Assembly (NCBI RefSeq): GCF_022662495.1
Contig: NZ_JAKPBU010000001.1
Location: 744,001-808,000, forward strand
Source: Lysobacter sp. M2-1
GTDB taxonomy: Bacteria; Pseudomonadota; Gammaproteobacteria; Xanthomonadales; Xanthomonadaceae
DNA: 64,000 nt
Direction of reading: 5' to 3'
Below the pieces are notes generated by a model that ran no database searches, had not been told where the DNA came from, and saw nothing but the letters and a program-made list of their open reading frames with translations. This document shows, piece after piece, positions 26,578-33,940 of this stretch; the stretch's first letter is position 1; every line of letters begins with the position of its first letter. The translations under genes were made by a program, and so were the position numbers.

Positions 26578-27999
26578 ATGAGCGCATCCGGCATGGGCCA
26601 AGACCAAGGTCAGCGTCTGCATACGCCTTCCAGCCCTGCCCGGGAGCGCATCACACCCCGGATTCCCGCCGGTTTCAACGGCCGCTGGACCCGCAGGCAG
26701 TGGGCGCATGCGAGTCTGTTCGCGACCCTTGGTGCGCTGGTCGCCGCCATCGTGCCGGGCTTCGACAGCGCCATGCAGACTCCCGGCCGCCCCCAGACCA
26801 CGTCGATGTCGCTCGCCCTGCCACAGCTGAGCCTCGGCAACCGCGGCCCCTCGACCGATCACTGGCAGTCGGTGCGGCTCAAGCCGGGCCAGACCCTGAG
26901 CGGCGTGTTTTCCGAGCTGGGCATCCCCTACAGCCAGCTCGAACGGGTCATGCAGCACCCGAAAATCAAGCCGGTACTGCGCCGCCTGCGGCCCGGCACC
27001 GAGCTGGCATTCAACCTGCCGGCCGACGGCAGCGTGCGTGCGATGACCATCACCCTGGACGACCAGCCGATGGAGCTGGAGTTCGCCGCCGACGCATTGC
27101 GCGAGAAATCAGTGCCGCAGGAAGTCACCACCCGCACGGTGGTGCTGAGCGGCAACGTGGGCAAGTCGCTGTTCGCGTCCGCACGCAAGGTCGGGCTCGG
27201 CCATCGGCAGCTGGCGCAGCTGACCGACGAGATGTTCAAGTACGACATCGACTTCGATTCCGACCTGGACGAGGACGACCGCTTCAGCGTGGTCGTCGAC
27301 CGGACCTGGAAGAACGGCCAGCTGGCCGAGACCGGCCCGGTACTCGCCGCCACCTTCACCGTCGATGGCAAGCTCAAGAGCGCGTTCCGCCATGTGCGCG
27401 CCGGCAAGCCGGAATACTTCACGCCGGATGGCCGCTCCCTGCGGCGCCCGTTCATCCGCATGCCGATCCCGTATGCGCGGCTGTCGTCGGGCTTTGGCGC
27501 GCGCCGCCATCCGGTGCTCGGACGCATGCGCATGCACAAGGGCGTGGATTACGCCGCCGGCACCGGCACGCCGATCATGGCGGCGGGCGATGCGCGGGTG
27601 CAGTTCGTCGGCTGGAAGGGTGGCTACGGACGCGCGGTGATCCTCGACCATGGGCGCGGCCACACCACGCTGTACGGCCACATGTCTGCGTTCGCCAAGA
27701 TCCGTCCGGGCCAGCGCATCGCCCAGGGCACGGTCATCGGCCGCGTCGGCAGCACCGGCCTGGCCACCGGCCCGCACCTGCACTACGAGTTCCGGGTCAA
27801 CGGCGTGCACCGCAATCCGCTGTCGATGACCATGCCGCCGCCCGAGCCGCTGCGCGGCGCGGCGCTGGTGGCGTTCAAGAACGAGACCCGACGTGCGCTC
27901 GACAAGATCCGCGAAGTCGAGAACGTCATCTACTACCCGGGCGAAGACAGCCGAGTCGCCAAGGCCGAGCCAGCGAAGAAGCCTGCCCGCAAGGGCTGA
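26578..27999 (+). CDS. M23 family D,D-endopeptidase (MepM-like)
   Basis: Murein hydrolase, 473 residues, predicted to cut peptide cross-links so that new wall can be inserted. It has an N-terminal membrane anchor (about residues 46-62), a LysM/OapA-like region (WQSVRLKPGQTLSGVF) and a C-terminal M23 domain. The metal ligands are intact: HPVLGRMRMHKGVDYAA and GPHLHYEFR, so it should be active, unlike the EnvC-like protein. Ribosome site GAGGAACGGG precedes the ATG. The tyrS-M23-anmK order is conserved in Pseudomonas and supports a cell-wall role together with anmK and ampG. Confidence 0.92.
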   Translation: MSASGMGQDQGQRLHTPSSPARERITPRIPAGFNGRWTRRQWAHASLFATLGALVAAIVPGFDSAMQTPGRPQTTSMSLALPQLSLGNRGPSTDHWQSVRLKPGQTLSGVFSELGIPYSQLERVMQHPKIKPVLRRLRPGTELAFNLPADGSVRAMTITLDDQPMELEFAADALREKSVPQEVTTRTVVLSGNVGKSLFASARKVGLGHRQLAQLTDEMFKYDIDFDSDLDEDDRFSVVVDRTWKNGQLAETGPVLAATFTVDGKLKSAFRHVRAGKPEYFTPDGRSLRRPFIRMPIPYARLSSGFGARRHPVLGRMRMHKGVDYAAGTGTPIMAAGDARVQFVGWKGGYGRAVILDHGRGHTTLYGHMSAFAKIRPGQRIAQGTVIGRVGSTGLATGPHLHYEFRVNGVHRNPLSMTMPPPEPLRGAALVAFKNETRRALDKIREVENVIYYPGEDSRVAKAEPAKKPARKG

Positions 28000-28020
28000 C
28001 GGGCGCCGCGAGATCGTTCC

Positions 28021-28127
28021 CGTCGCGGCCGCTTCCGGGCCGCCGCAGCGGCCTTGGACAAGGATTCGGTCCGGAGCAGAGGCTTGGGCCTGGACCGTCC
28101 GGTCGCGCGGGAGCCGCACTCCTACAA
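28021..28127. repeat. Composite REP-type element, copy B (degenerate)
   Basis: The core hairpin GGGCCGCCGCAGCGGCC at 28037-28053 (extending to TTGGA at 28058) is identical to the cores of copies A and C. At 28101-28127 lies a decayed inverted REP unit whose end reads CACTCCTACAA, the complement of the TTGTAGGAGTG head. It fills the gap between the M23 gene and anmK. Confidence 0.65.
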
Positions 28128-28128
28128 T
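28123..28128 (+). promoter_or_regulatory. -10 TACAAT of anmK, inside a REP relic
   Basis: TACAAT ends 6 nt before the anmK ATG and no Shine-Dalgarno is present, predicting a leaderless mRNA. The hexamer overlaps the inverted GTAG head of the degenerate REP unit at 28101-28127. No clear -35 was found. Confidence 0.45.
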
Positions 28129-28134
28129 GGGCCG

Positions 28135-29250
28135 ATGGAACAGCTCTTCCTCGGCCTGATCTCCGGCACCAGTGCAGACGGCATCGACGCCGCCCTGGTC
28201 CGCTTCGCCAGCGATGCCCCGGATGCGCACTGCGAACTGGTGCTCGGCCGCACCTATGCCTGGCCAGAAACAATTCGCGCGCGACTGATCGAACTCGGCC
28301 AAGGGGGCGAGACCCGCTCGCTCGACGAACTGGGCATGCTCGATGTGCGGATCGCCCATGGCTTCGCCGATGCCGTGCTGGCGCTGCTGGAGGATGCCGG
28401 GCTTGGCCCGCGCGACGTGCAGGCGCTCGGCTCGCACGGCCAGACCGTGCGCCACCGGCCCGAATCCATCCCGCCTTTCACCTGGCAGATGGGCGACGGC
28501 AACGTGATCGCCGAGCGGACTGGCATCACCACGGTCGTCGACTTCCGCCGCCGCGATGTTGCCGCGGGTGGGCATGGCGCACCGCTGCTGCCTGCCCTGC
28601 ACGCGGCATTGCTGCGCGCGCCGGACGAGGATCGCGCCGTGCTCAACCTGGGCGGCATCGCCAACCTGACCCTGCTGCCGGCCTCCGGCGCGGTGCGCGG
28701 CTTCGACACCGGCCCGGCCAACGCCCTGCTCGATGCTTGGTGCGAACACCATACCGGCGCGGCGTTCGATGCCGACGGCGCCTTCGCCGCACGTGGAACC
28801 GCCGATAGTGGCCTGCTGGCGCAGCTGCTCGACGATCCCTGGTTCGCGCTGCCGCCGCCCAAAAGCACCGGGCGCGAGCAGTTCCATCTCGGCTGGCTCG
28901 AGGCGCGTCTTGGCGACGAGTCGCGCAGGCCCGAGGACGTGCAGGCGACCCTGCTCGAGCTGACCGCGGCCAGCGTGGCCGATGCGCTGCGGGCGGCGCA
29001 ACCGTCCACGCGGCGGGTGCTGGCCTGCGGCGGCGGCGTGCACAACCGGGCGCTGCTCGCGCGCATCGCCGCGCGCCTGTCCGAAGCCGTGCTCGAATCC
29101 ACGGCAGTCCACGGCGTCGACCCGGACTTCATCGAGGCGATGGGCTTTGCCTGGCTGGCGCGCGAGGCCCTGGCTGGGCGCCCGGGCAATCTGCCCTCAG
29201 TGACCGGCGCGAAGGGGCCGCGGGTGCTGGGCGCGATCTATCCGGCCTAG
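28135..29250 (+). CDS. anmK: Anhydro-N-acetylmuramic acid kinase
   Basis: Phosphorylates and opens 1,6-anhydro-MurNAc to MurNAc-6-phosphate during peptidoglycan recycling in the cytoplasm. The 371-residue product has the N-terminal ATPase loop [17 protein letters not shown] (family GTSMDG), [12 protein letters not shown], the [17 protein letters not shown]-like phosphate block, [10 protein letters not shown] and [11 protein letters not shown]. The ATG at 28135 is 6 nt after TACAAT. With ampG converging from the other side and the M23 hydrolase upstream, this forms a wall-turnover group: release, import and salvage of anhydro-muropeptides. Confidence 0.95.
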   Translation: MEQLFLGLISGTSADGIDAALVRFASDAPDAHCELVLGRTYAWPETIRARLIELGQGGETRSLDELGMLDVRIAHGFADAVLALLEDAGLGPRDVQALGSHGQTVRHRPESIPPFTWQMGDGNVIAERTGITTVVDFRRRDVAAGGHGAPLLPALHAALLRAPDEDRAVLNLGGIANLTLLPASGAVRGFDTGPANALLDAWCEHHTGAAFDADGAFAARGTADSGLLAQLLDDPWFALPPPKSTGREQFHLGWLEARLGDESRRPEDVQATLLELTAASVADALRAAQPSTRRVLACGGGVHNRALLARIAARLSEAVLESTAVHGVDPDFIEAMGFAWLAREALAGRPGNLPSVTGAKGPRVLGAIYPA

Positions 29251-29510
29251 ACAGAACCGGCCGACCCTGTCCGGCCGATGAGGGCAAACCCCGGATCGTC
29301 GGGCATCCGCTCCATTGCGGCGATCGCCCCTACCAGCACGTCGGCTTCGCGGCCGTCCAGATCAGGGGCGAGCCCGGCCTCGACCGATTCCAGGCCGGTC
29401 TCGAGCAGCCGCGCCAGCGCCTCTGGCACGTCCCAGCCTCGTACCCTGGCCACGCGTTCGATCCGACCCTTCAGCGCAGGATCGATGTCCCTCAGCACGA
29501 TGTCCGTCAT
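29247..29510 (-). CDS. Small ribbon-helix-helix-like protein
   Basis: An 87-residue acidic protein. Residues 1-43 ([20 protein letters not shown], then [19 protein letters not shown]) follow the ribbon-helix-helix pattern of Arc/FitA-type DNA-binding antitoxins: a short strand, a first helix, a turn at Gly-Trp-Asp and a second helix. The rest ([20 protein letters not shown]...) is uncharacterised. GGGGGAT precedes the ATG at a good distance. No toxin gene adjoins it, so it is either a solitary regulator of ampG or an unrelated passenger. Its stop codon shares the CTAG tetranucleotide with the anmK stop on the other strand. Confidence 0.7.
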   Translation of the reverse strand: MTDIVLRDIDPALKGRIERVARVRGWDVPEALARLLETGLESVEAGLAPDLDGREADVLVGAIAAMERMPDDPGFALIGRTGSAGSV

Positions 29511-29557
29511 TTTGTGTATCCCCCGTCGGGAACAACGCAAGCCGTCCCGTGCTGCGG

Positions 29558-30913
29558 TCAGGCGGTTTGGCTGCTCGCGCCTGCAGCGCGATTGCGTCGG
29601 ACCAGCAACAGGCACAGCAGCAGCGCGGGAATGCCGGCCAGCGCAGTGCCCAGGAAGAACAGCGCATAGCCTTCCACCAGCGTGCGTCCGACCGCGAGCT
29701 GTTCCACCGCCACCCCGGACAGCCCTTTCAGCACCTTGCCCAGCAACGCATAGAAGGAACTGAGCAGAGCGTACTGGGTGGCGGTGTAGCCGATGCTGGT
29801 GAGGCTCGACATATACGCCACCAGCGCGGTTCCGGCGAAACCGGTGGCGAAGCCGTCGATCGCCATCGCCGCGCTGAACACGGTCGGGTCGCCACCCGTA
29901 TAGGCAACCCAGGTGAACGCCGCGTTCGAACCCGGCCCCAGCACCGCGCCGGCCAGCAACGTGGGCACGAAGCCGAAACGGACCGCGCTCAGTCCGGCCG
30001 CCGCGATACCGACCAGCGAGGCGATCAGGCCGATCGACGCCCGGATCTCGCCCACGAATTCCTTGGCGATCCCGATATCGGCATAGAAGGGGTTGTTCAT
30101 CGGCCCCATCACGAAGTCCGGCAGCCGGTACAGGCTGATCGCGGCCAGCATCAGCAGCGCCCAGGTGCCATGGGTCCTGAAGAAGGCGATGAACGGGCCG
30201 GCGATGGCGTCGGCCAGCCCCGAGAACGTCCACAGCGGGGCATGCTGGGTGACTTCGGGCGCCTGCGACGCCGCCGGCTCGCGCGCCAGGAACAGCGCCG
30301 CCAGTACGCCCACGCCCATCAGCGCCGCCATCAGCCAGTACGAGGGCGACCAGCCGATATAGGCGGCCAGGATCAGGATCAATGCGTCGGTCACCAGCAG
30401 CGCGGTGCGGTAGCCGAACTGGGTCCCCGAGGTGAGCAGTCCCAGCTCGTCGCTGTTGTCGGCGATCTCGATCCGCCAGGCATCGATCACGATGTCCTGG
30501 GTGGCCGAGGCGAACGCGGCCACCAGCGCCAGCGCTCCGAACAGCACCAGCCCGCCCTGCGGCTGCACGATCGCCATGCCCGCCAGTGCCGCCGCCACCA
30601 CGATCTGCGACAGCAGCATCCAGCCGCGGCGATGGCCCAGGCGCCCGAGTAGCGGCACGTCGGTCTTGTCGATGATCGGTGCCCACAGGAACTTGAGCGA
30701 GTACGCCAGGCCCACCCAGGACAGGAATCCGATCGCCGACAGCTCGCTGCCGCCTTCGCGCATCCAGTAACCCATGGTGTTGCCGACCAGGTACAGCGGC
30801 AGCCCGGACGAGAACCCCAGCAACAGCATCGCCAGCACCTTCGGCTGGCGCAGCGCGCGCAGCACGTCGCGGGTGCCGGTCCTTCTCGTCGCCGTGCTGC
30901 TGTCTGCGGACAT
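29558..30913 (-). CDS. ampG: AmpG muropeptide permease (MFS)
   Basis: Inner-membrane importer of GlcNAc-anhydroMurNAc-peptides for wall recycling; in species with AmpC it also feeds the beta-lactamase induction signal. The 451-residue product has 12-14 hydrophobic helices and AmpG landmarks: MLLLGFSSGLPLYLVGNTMGYWMRE, KFLWAPIIDKTDVPLLGRLGHRRGW, SATQDIVIDAWRIE and YTATQYALLSSFYALLG. The ATG at 30913 is chosen: AGGA lies 5 nt upstream and the longer frame runs through a REP unit. Its neighbour anmK acts on the same recycled sugar. Confidence 0.94.
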   Translation of the reverse strand: MSADSSTATRRTGTRDVLRALRQPKVLAMLLLGFSSGLPLYLVGNTMGYWMREGGSELSAIGFLSWVGLAYSLKFLWAPIIDKTDVPLLGRLGHRRGWMLLSQIVVAAALAGMAIVQPQGGLVLFGALALVAAFASATQDIVIDAWRIEIADNSDELGLLTSGTQFGYRTALLVTDALILILAAYIGWSPSYWLMAALMGVGVLAALFLAREPAASQAPEVTQHAPLWTFSGLADAIAGPFIAFFRTHGTWALLMLAAISLYRLPDFVMGPMNNPFYADIGIAKEFVGEIRASIGLIASLVGIAAAGLSAVRFGFVPTLLAGAVLGPGSNAAFTWVAYTGGDPTVFSAAMAIDGFATGFAGTALVAYMSSLTSIGYTATQYALLSSFYALLGKVLKGLSGVAVEQLAVGRTLVEGYALFFLGTALAGIPALLLCLLLVRRNRAAGASSQTA

Positions 30914-30922
30914 CGGATTCCT

Positions 30923-30949
30923 TGTAGGAGCGACGTGAGTCGCGAGCTT
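30923..30949. repeat. Single REP-type hairpin upstream of ampG
   Basis: TGTAGGAGCGACGTGAGTCG followed by CGAGCTT, identical over the hairpin to the unit at 22297. It lies in the ampG leader region, 10 bp before the ampG start on the minus strand. Confidence 0.75.
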
Positions 30950-30957
30950 TGGCCTTT

Positions 30958-31061
30958 CCTTCCCCTTCAATGGGAAGGCCGGGATGGGGATGGGGTTTGC
31001 GACAGTCGCGGAATGCGTGAGGGAACCCACCCCCTCCCAAATACTCCCCTTGAAGGGGAGT
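30958..31061. repeat. Pair of CCCCTTCAA hairpins between the exonuclease gene and ampG
   Basis: A 7-bp hairpin at 30958-30978 (CCTTCCC, loop CTTCAAT, GGGAAGG) and a stronger one at 31043-31061 (ACTCCCCTT / AAGGGGAGT) share the loop/stem sequence CCCCTTCAA on opposite strands. The latter, 18 nt after the exonuclease stop on the minus strand and followed by ATTTGGG, could act as its terminator. Confidence 0.5.
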
Positions 31062-31078
31062 GCTTCAAAGCCTGGGAT

Positions 31079-31882
31079 TCACAGATCGTAGTCCACCAGA
31101 TACGGCGCGTGGTCGGAGAAACGTGGCTCGGGAAAGATGGTCGCGCCGCGGATACGGTCGGCAAGCTTTGGTGTCACCAGCTGGTAGTCGATCCGCCAGC
31201 CGACGTTGTTGGCGCGCGCAGCACCACGTTGCGACCACCAGCTGTATTCGACTGCGTCGGGCTTCACCACCCGGAAGCTGTCGCGCCAGCCGGGGTTCGC
31301 ACGCTGTACCAGGCCATCGCCGCAATCGTCGTCGATCATCGCGTTCATCCACGCGCGTTCGTGCGGCAGGCAGCCGGAATTCTTCTGGTTGCCGGTCCAG
31401 TTGCGGATGTCGTTGCGGCTGCGCACGATGTTCCAGTCGCCGCACAGCACATACTCGCGGCCGCTGGCCAGCCACTCGTCGAGGATCGGTCGCAGCCAGG
31501 CCATCACGTCTTCCTTGACCGCCTGCCGGACCTCGCCCGAGCTGCCGGACGGAATGTAGAAGGACACCACCGACAGGTTCCCGAAGCGGGCTTCGATGTA
31601 GCGGCCTTCCTCGTCGAAGTCGGTGCGGCCCAGCCCGGTGCGGACCTCGTCGGGTTCGCGGCGGCTGTAGATGGCCACGCCGCTGTAGCCCTTCTTGGTG
31701 GTGGCATCGCGGAAGAACGCGGTATAGCCCTCGGGCAGGAACGCGGGCAGCCGCAGCTGATGTTCCTGCGCCTTGGTTTCCTGCACGCACATCACGTCCA
31801 CGTCCTGCGTCGGGAACCAGTCGAAGAATCCCTTGTTCGCAGCCGAGCGCAGGCCGTTGGCGTTGAAGCTGAGGATGCGCAT
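31079..31882 (-). CDS. xth: Exonuclease III family AP endonuclease at the crc locus
   Basis: Mg-dependent 3'-5' exonuclease and abasic-site endonuclease for DNA repair, 267 residues. Active-site blocks are complete: SFNANG, VQETKAQ, GDWNIV, and the C-terminal SDHAPYLVDYD. In Pseudomonas this family member next to pyrE is Crc, which has lost the catalytic residues (QDT, a GSL-type replacement of GDWN, SQHAP) and acts with Hfq in carbon repression. Here the residues are intact, so enzyme activity is predicted despite the same genomic position. Divergent from GNAT-pyrE. Confidence 0.93.
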   Translation of the reverse strand: MRILSFNANGLRSAANKGFFDWFPTQDVDVMCVQETKAQEHQLRLPAFLPEGYTAFFRDATTKKGYSGVAIYSRREPDEVRTGLGRTDFDEEGRYIEARFGNLSVVSFYIPSGSSGEVRQAVKEDVMAWLRPILDEWLASGREYVLCGDWNIVRSRNDIRNWTGNQKNSGCLPHERAWMNAMIDDDCGDGLVQRANPGWRDSFRVVKPDAVEYSWWSQRGAARANNVGWRIDYQLVTPKLADRIRGATIFPEPRFSDHAPYLVDYDL

Positions 31883-31979
31883 GCGTGCTCCGCGGGGCGT
31901 TCGCGGCGATCATAGCAATCGCGCCAACCCGGTCGCGGACTGATACCGGGGCATGCACACGGCCTCACCGCCATCGGAC

Positions 31980-31985
31980 TATGAT
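31980..31985 (+). promoter_or_regulatory. -10 TATGAT before the GNAT gene
   Basis: TATGAT ends 6 nt before the ATG at 31992, with CCGCGG between and no Shine-Dalgarno, predicting a leaderless mRNA for the GNAT-pyrE-DUF4124 operon. Confidence 0.45.
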
Positions 31986-31991
31986 CCGCGG

Positions 31992-32522
31992 ATGCCACGA
32001 TCGCCCGCTCCCGCCGTGGTCAGCGTCCAGCAGGTGACGCCCGAGATTGCCGCGGCGGTACGCGCGCTGCGCGCCGACCCGGCGCAATACGCCTTCGTCG
32101 GCGACGTGGCCAGCAACCTGATCGATACCGAGGCCGATCCCGACAGCGAGGCGATGGCCGTGCTCGCGGACGGCAAGGTGGTCGGTTTCTACCGCCTCGA
32201 CCTGCGACCCGGCGCGGTGGCCGGCTGCGATTACGGCAATGCCTGCGCGGCGCTGCGCAGCCTGCTGATCGACCGCAGCTGGCAGGGTCGCGGGCTGGGC
32301 ACGCGCGCGCTGAACGCCTGCTACGAGGATCTGGAGCGCAGGCACCCACGGGTGCGCCTGCTGGCGTTGACGGTGCACTGCGACAATCACATCGCCCTCC
32401 AGGCCTATCGCAATGCCGGCTTCATCGACAGCGGCCGCATGTATTTCGGCGAGCGGTCCGGCCCGCAGCATGTGCTGCTGCGCACGCTCGGCTCGGACGA
32501 CGTGGGAAAATCGGCGGCATGA
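31992..32522 (+). CDS. GNAT family N-acetyltransferase
   Basis: A 176-residue acetyltransferase of the Gcn5 superfamily. The acetyl-CoA pyrophosphate loop RSWQGRGLGTRAL (R/Q-x-x-G-x-G/A) is clear at about residues 100-112, and ALQAYRNAGFIDSGRMYFGE is the usual C-terminal motif B. Substrate is unknown. The start at 31992 fits the -10 spacing; an in-frame ATG at 31953 lies upstream of it. Its TGA overlaps the pyrE start (ATGA), so the two are translated together, but no pathway link is evident. Confidence 0.87.
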   Translation: MPRSPAPAVVSVQQVTPEIAAAVRALRADPAQYAFVGDVASNLIDTEADPDSEAMAVLADGKVVGFYRLDLRPGAVAGCDYGNACAALRSLLIDRSWQGRGLGTRALNACYEDLERRHPRVRLLALTVHCDNHIALQAYRNAGFIDSGRMYFGERSGPQHVLLRTLGSDDVGKSAA

Positions 32523-33205
32523 CCGACCATCGCCGGCGTTTCCTCCAGCTCGCCCTGCGCGCCGATGCGCTGCGCTTCGGCGAGTTCACCCTCAAATCGG
32601 GGCGCACGAGTCCTTACTTTTTCAATGCCGGCCGCTTCGACTCGGGCGCGGTACTGGCGGATCTGGCCGGTTGCTACGCCGATGCATTGGAAGCGGCGCG
32701 GCTGGCCGGTTCCCTCGGGGATTTCGACCTGTTCTTCGGCCCCGCCTACAAGGGCATCCCGCTGGCCACTGCGCTGGCCTGCGAGTACGCGCGCCGCGGC
32801 CGCGACCTGCCGCTGGCCTTCAACCGCAAGGAGGCCAAGGCGCACGGCGAGGGCGGCACCCTGATCGGCGCGCCACTGGCCGGACGCCGCGTGCTGGTCG
32901 TCGACGACGTGATCACCGCCGGCACCGCCATCCGTGAGGCGCTGGAGATCATCCGGCAGGGGGGCGGCACGCCGGCCGGCATCGTGATCGCGCTCGACCG
33001 CCAGGAGCGGGTGAGCGACACCGACCCCCGCTCGGCGGCGCAGGCGGTCGCGCAGGATCAGAACATACCTGTGATCGCGGTCGCAGGGCTGGACGACCTG
33101 CTGGCGTTCGTCGGCGAAAGCGACACGCTGGCCGCCGAACGCGACCGCCTGCAGGCGTACCGCGTACGCTATGGCAGCACCACACCGGCCGGGGGGACCG
33201 GATGA
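32519..33205 (+). CDS. pyrE: Orotate phosphoribosyltransferase
   Basis: Joins orotate to PRPP to make OMP in pyrimidine synthesis, 228 residues. Motifs: TLKSGRTSPYFFNAGRF (substrate binding), FGPAYKGIPLA, FNRKEAKAHGEGG (flexible catalytic loop) and the PRPP-binding VLVVDDVITAGTAIREA. Four-base overlaps at both ends (GNAT/pyrE and pyrE/DUF4124) show a compact operon. The proximity of pyrE to the exonuclease/crc gene and, further on, algC-dut-coaBC-radC resembles the order around PA5319-PA5332 of P. aeruginosa, without argB. Confidence 0.96.
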   Translation: MTDHRRRFLQLALRADALRFGEFTLKSGRTSPYFFNAGRFDSGAVLADLAGCYADALEAARLAGSLGDFDLFFGPAYKGIPLATALACEYARRGRDLPLAFNRKEAKAHGEGGTLIGAPLAGRRVLVVDDVITAGTAIREALEIIRQGGGTPAGIVIALDRQERVSDTDPRSAAQAVAQDQNIPVIAVAGLDDLLAFVGESDTLAAERDRLQAYRVRYGSTTPAGGTG

Positions 33206-33885
33206 AGACACAGCTCACTCTGGGAGGGGCGGCGCTGTCGCTGGCGATCATGCTCGCCGCGACGCCGCAGGCGTTGGCGCAGAAAGGCGCCACGCCGCAG
33301 AAAAAACTCTATTGCTGGACCGACAACGGCAAGAAGGTCTGCGGCGATGCACTGCCGCCGGAGCAGGCTGCCCGTGCGCGCAAGGAGTTCAGCGCCCGCA
33401 GCGGGCGCACGCTGAACGAGGTCGACCGTGCGCTGACCGCCGAAGAACGCGCCGCTGCGGCCGCCGCCGCCAGCCAGGCACAGCTCGCTGCCGATGCGCA
33501 GGCCGCGCGCGTGCGCCGCGACCTGGCGATGGTGGAGTCCTACGCCACCGAGGCCGACCTGCAGCGCGCGTTCAACGAACGCATCGTGCTGGTGGAGGAA
33601 TCGATCAAGACCTCCACCCTGGGCCAGGCCAATCTGCGTCATGGCCTGGTCACACTGCTCGGGCAGGCGGCGAACCTGGAACTCGGCGGCAAGCCGGTGC
33701 CCAAGCCGCTACACGACAACATCCTCAAGCAGCATGCCGATCTCAACCGGCAATCGCAGGTCCTGCGCGATCAGCGCGCCGACCGCGCGATGCTCGACGG
33801 CGATCTCGCATCGGCGCTGCAGCGTTACCGCGACCTGAAGACCCCCCCGGGAGAAGCAACCCCGGACGCCGCGAGCAGCGACTAG
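33202..33885 (+). CDS. DUF4124 domain exported protein
   Basis: A 227-residue exported protein: signal peptide (ending TPQALA), then a short DUF4124 segment LYCWTDNGKKVCGDALPPE with two cysteines likely to pair, followed by an Ala/Arg/Gln-rich helical region (about residues 60-210) probably forming coiled coil. DUF4124 is a periplasmic domain of unknown function common in Xanthomonadaceae. Its ATG overlaps the pyrE stop by four bases. It converges on algC with a 55-bp gap. Confidence 0.82.
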   Translation: MKTQLTLGGAALSLAIMLAATPQALAQKGATPQKKLYCWTDNGKKVCGDALPPEQAARARKEFSARSGRTLNEVDRALTAEERAAAAAAASQAQLAADAQAARVRRDLAMVESYATEADLQRAFNERIVLVEESIKTSTLGQANLRHGLVTLLGQAANLELGGKPVPKPLHDNILKQHADLNRQSQVLRDQRADRAMLDGDLASALQRYRDLKTPPGEATPDAASSD

Positions 33886-33940
33886 ACCGGACGCAGCAGG
33901 GCGCGTCCGCCGCGGCCGGCTACCGCGAGGCCGAGGGCCG

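Noticed and set aside
29558-31030. Longer ampG starting at 31030
   Set aside because: The extra 39 codons read through a REP unit and a repeat hairpin, while an ATG with AGGA lies at 30913, directly before the conserved part.
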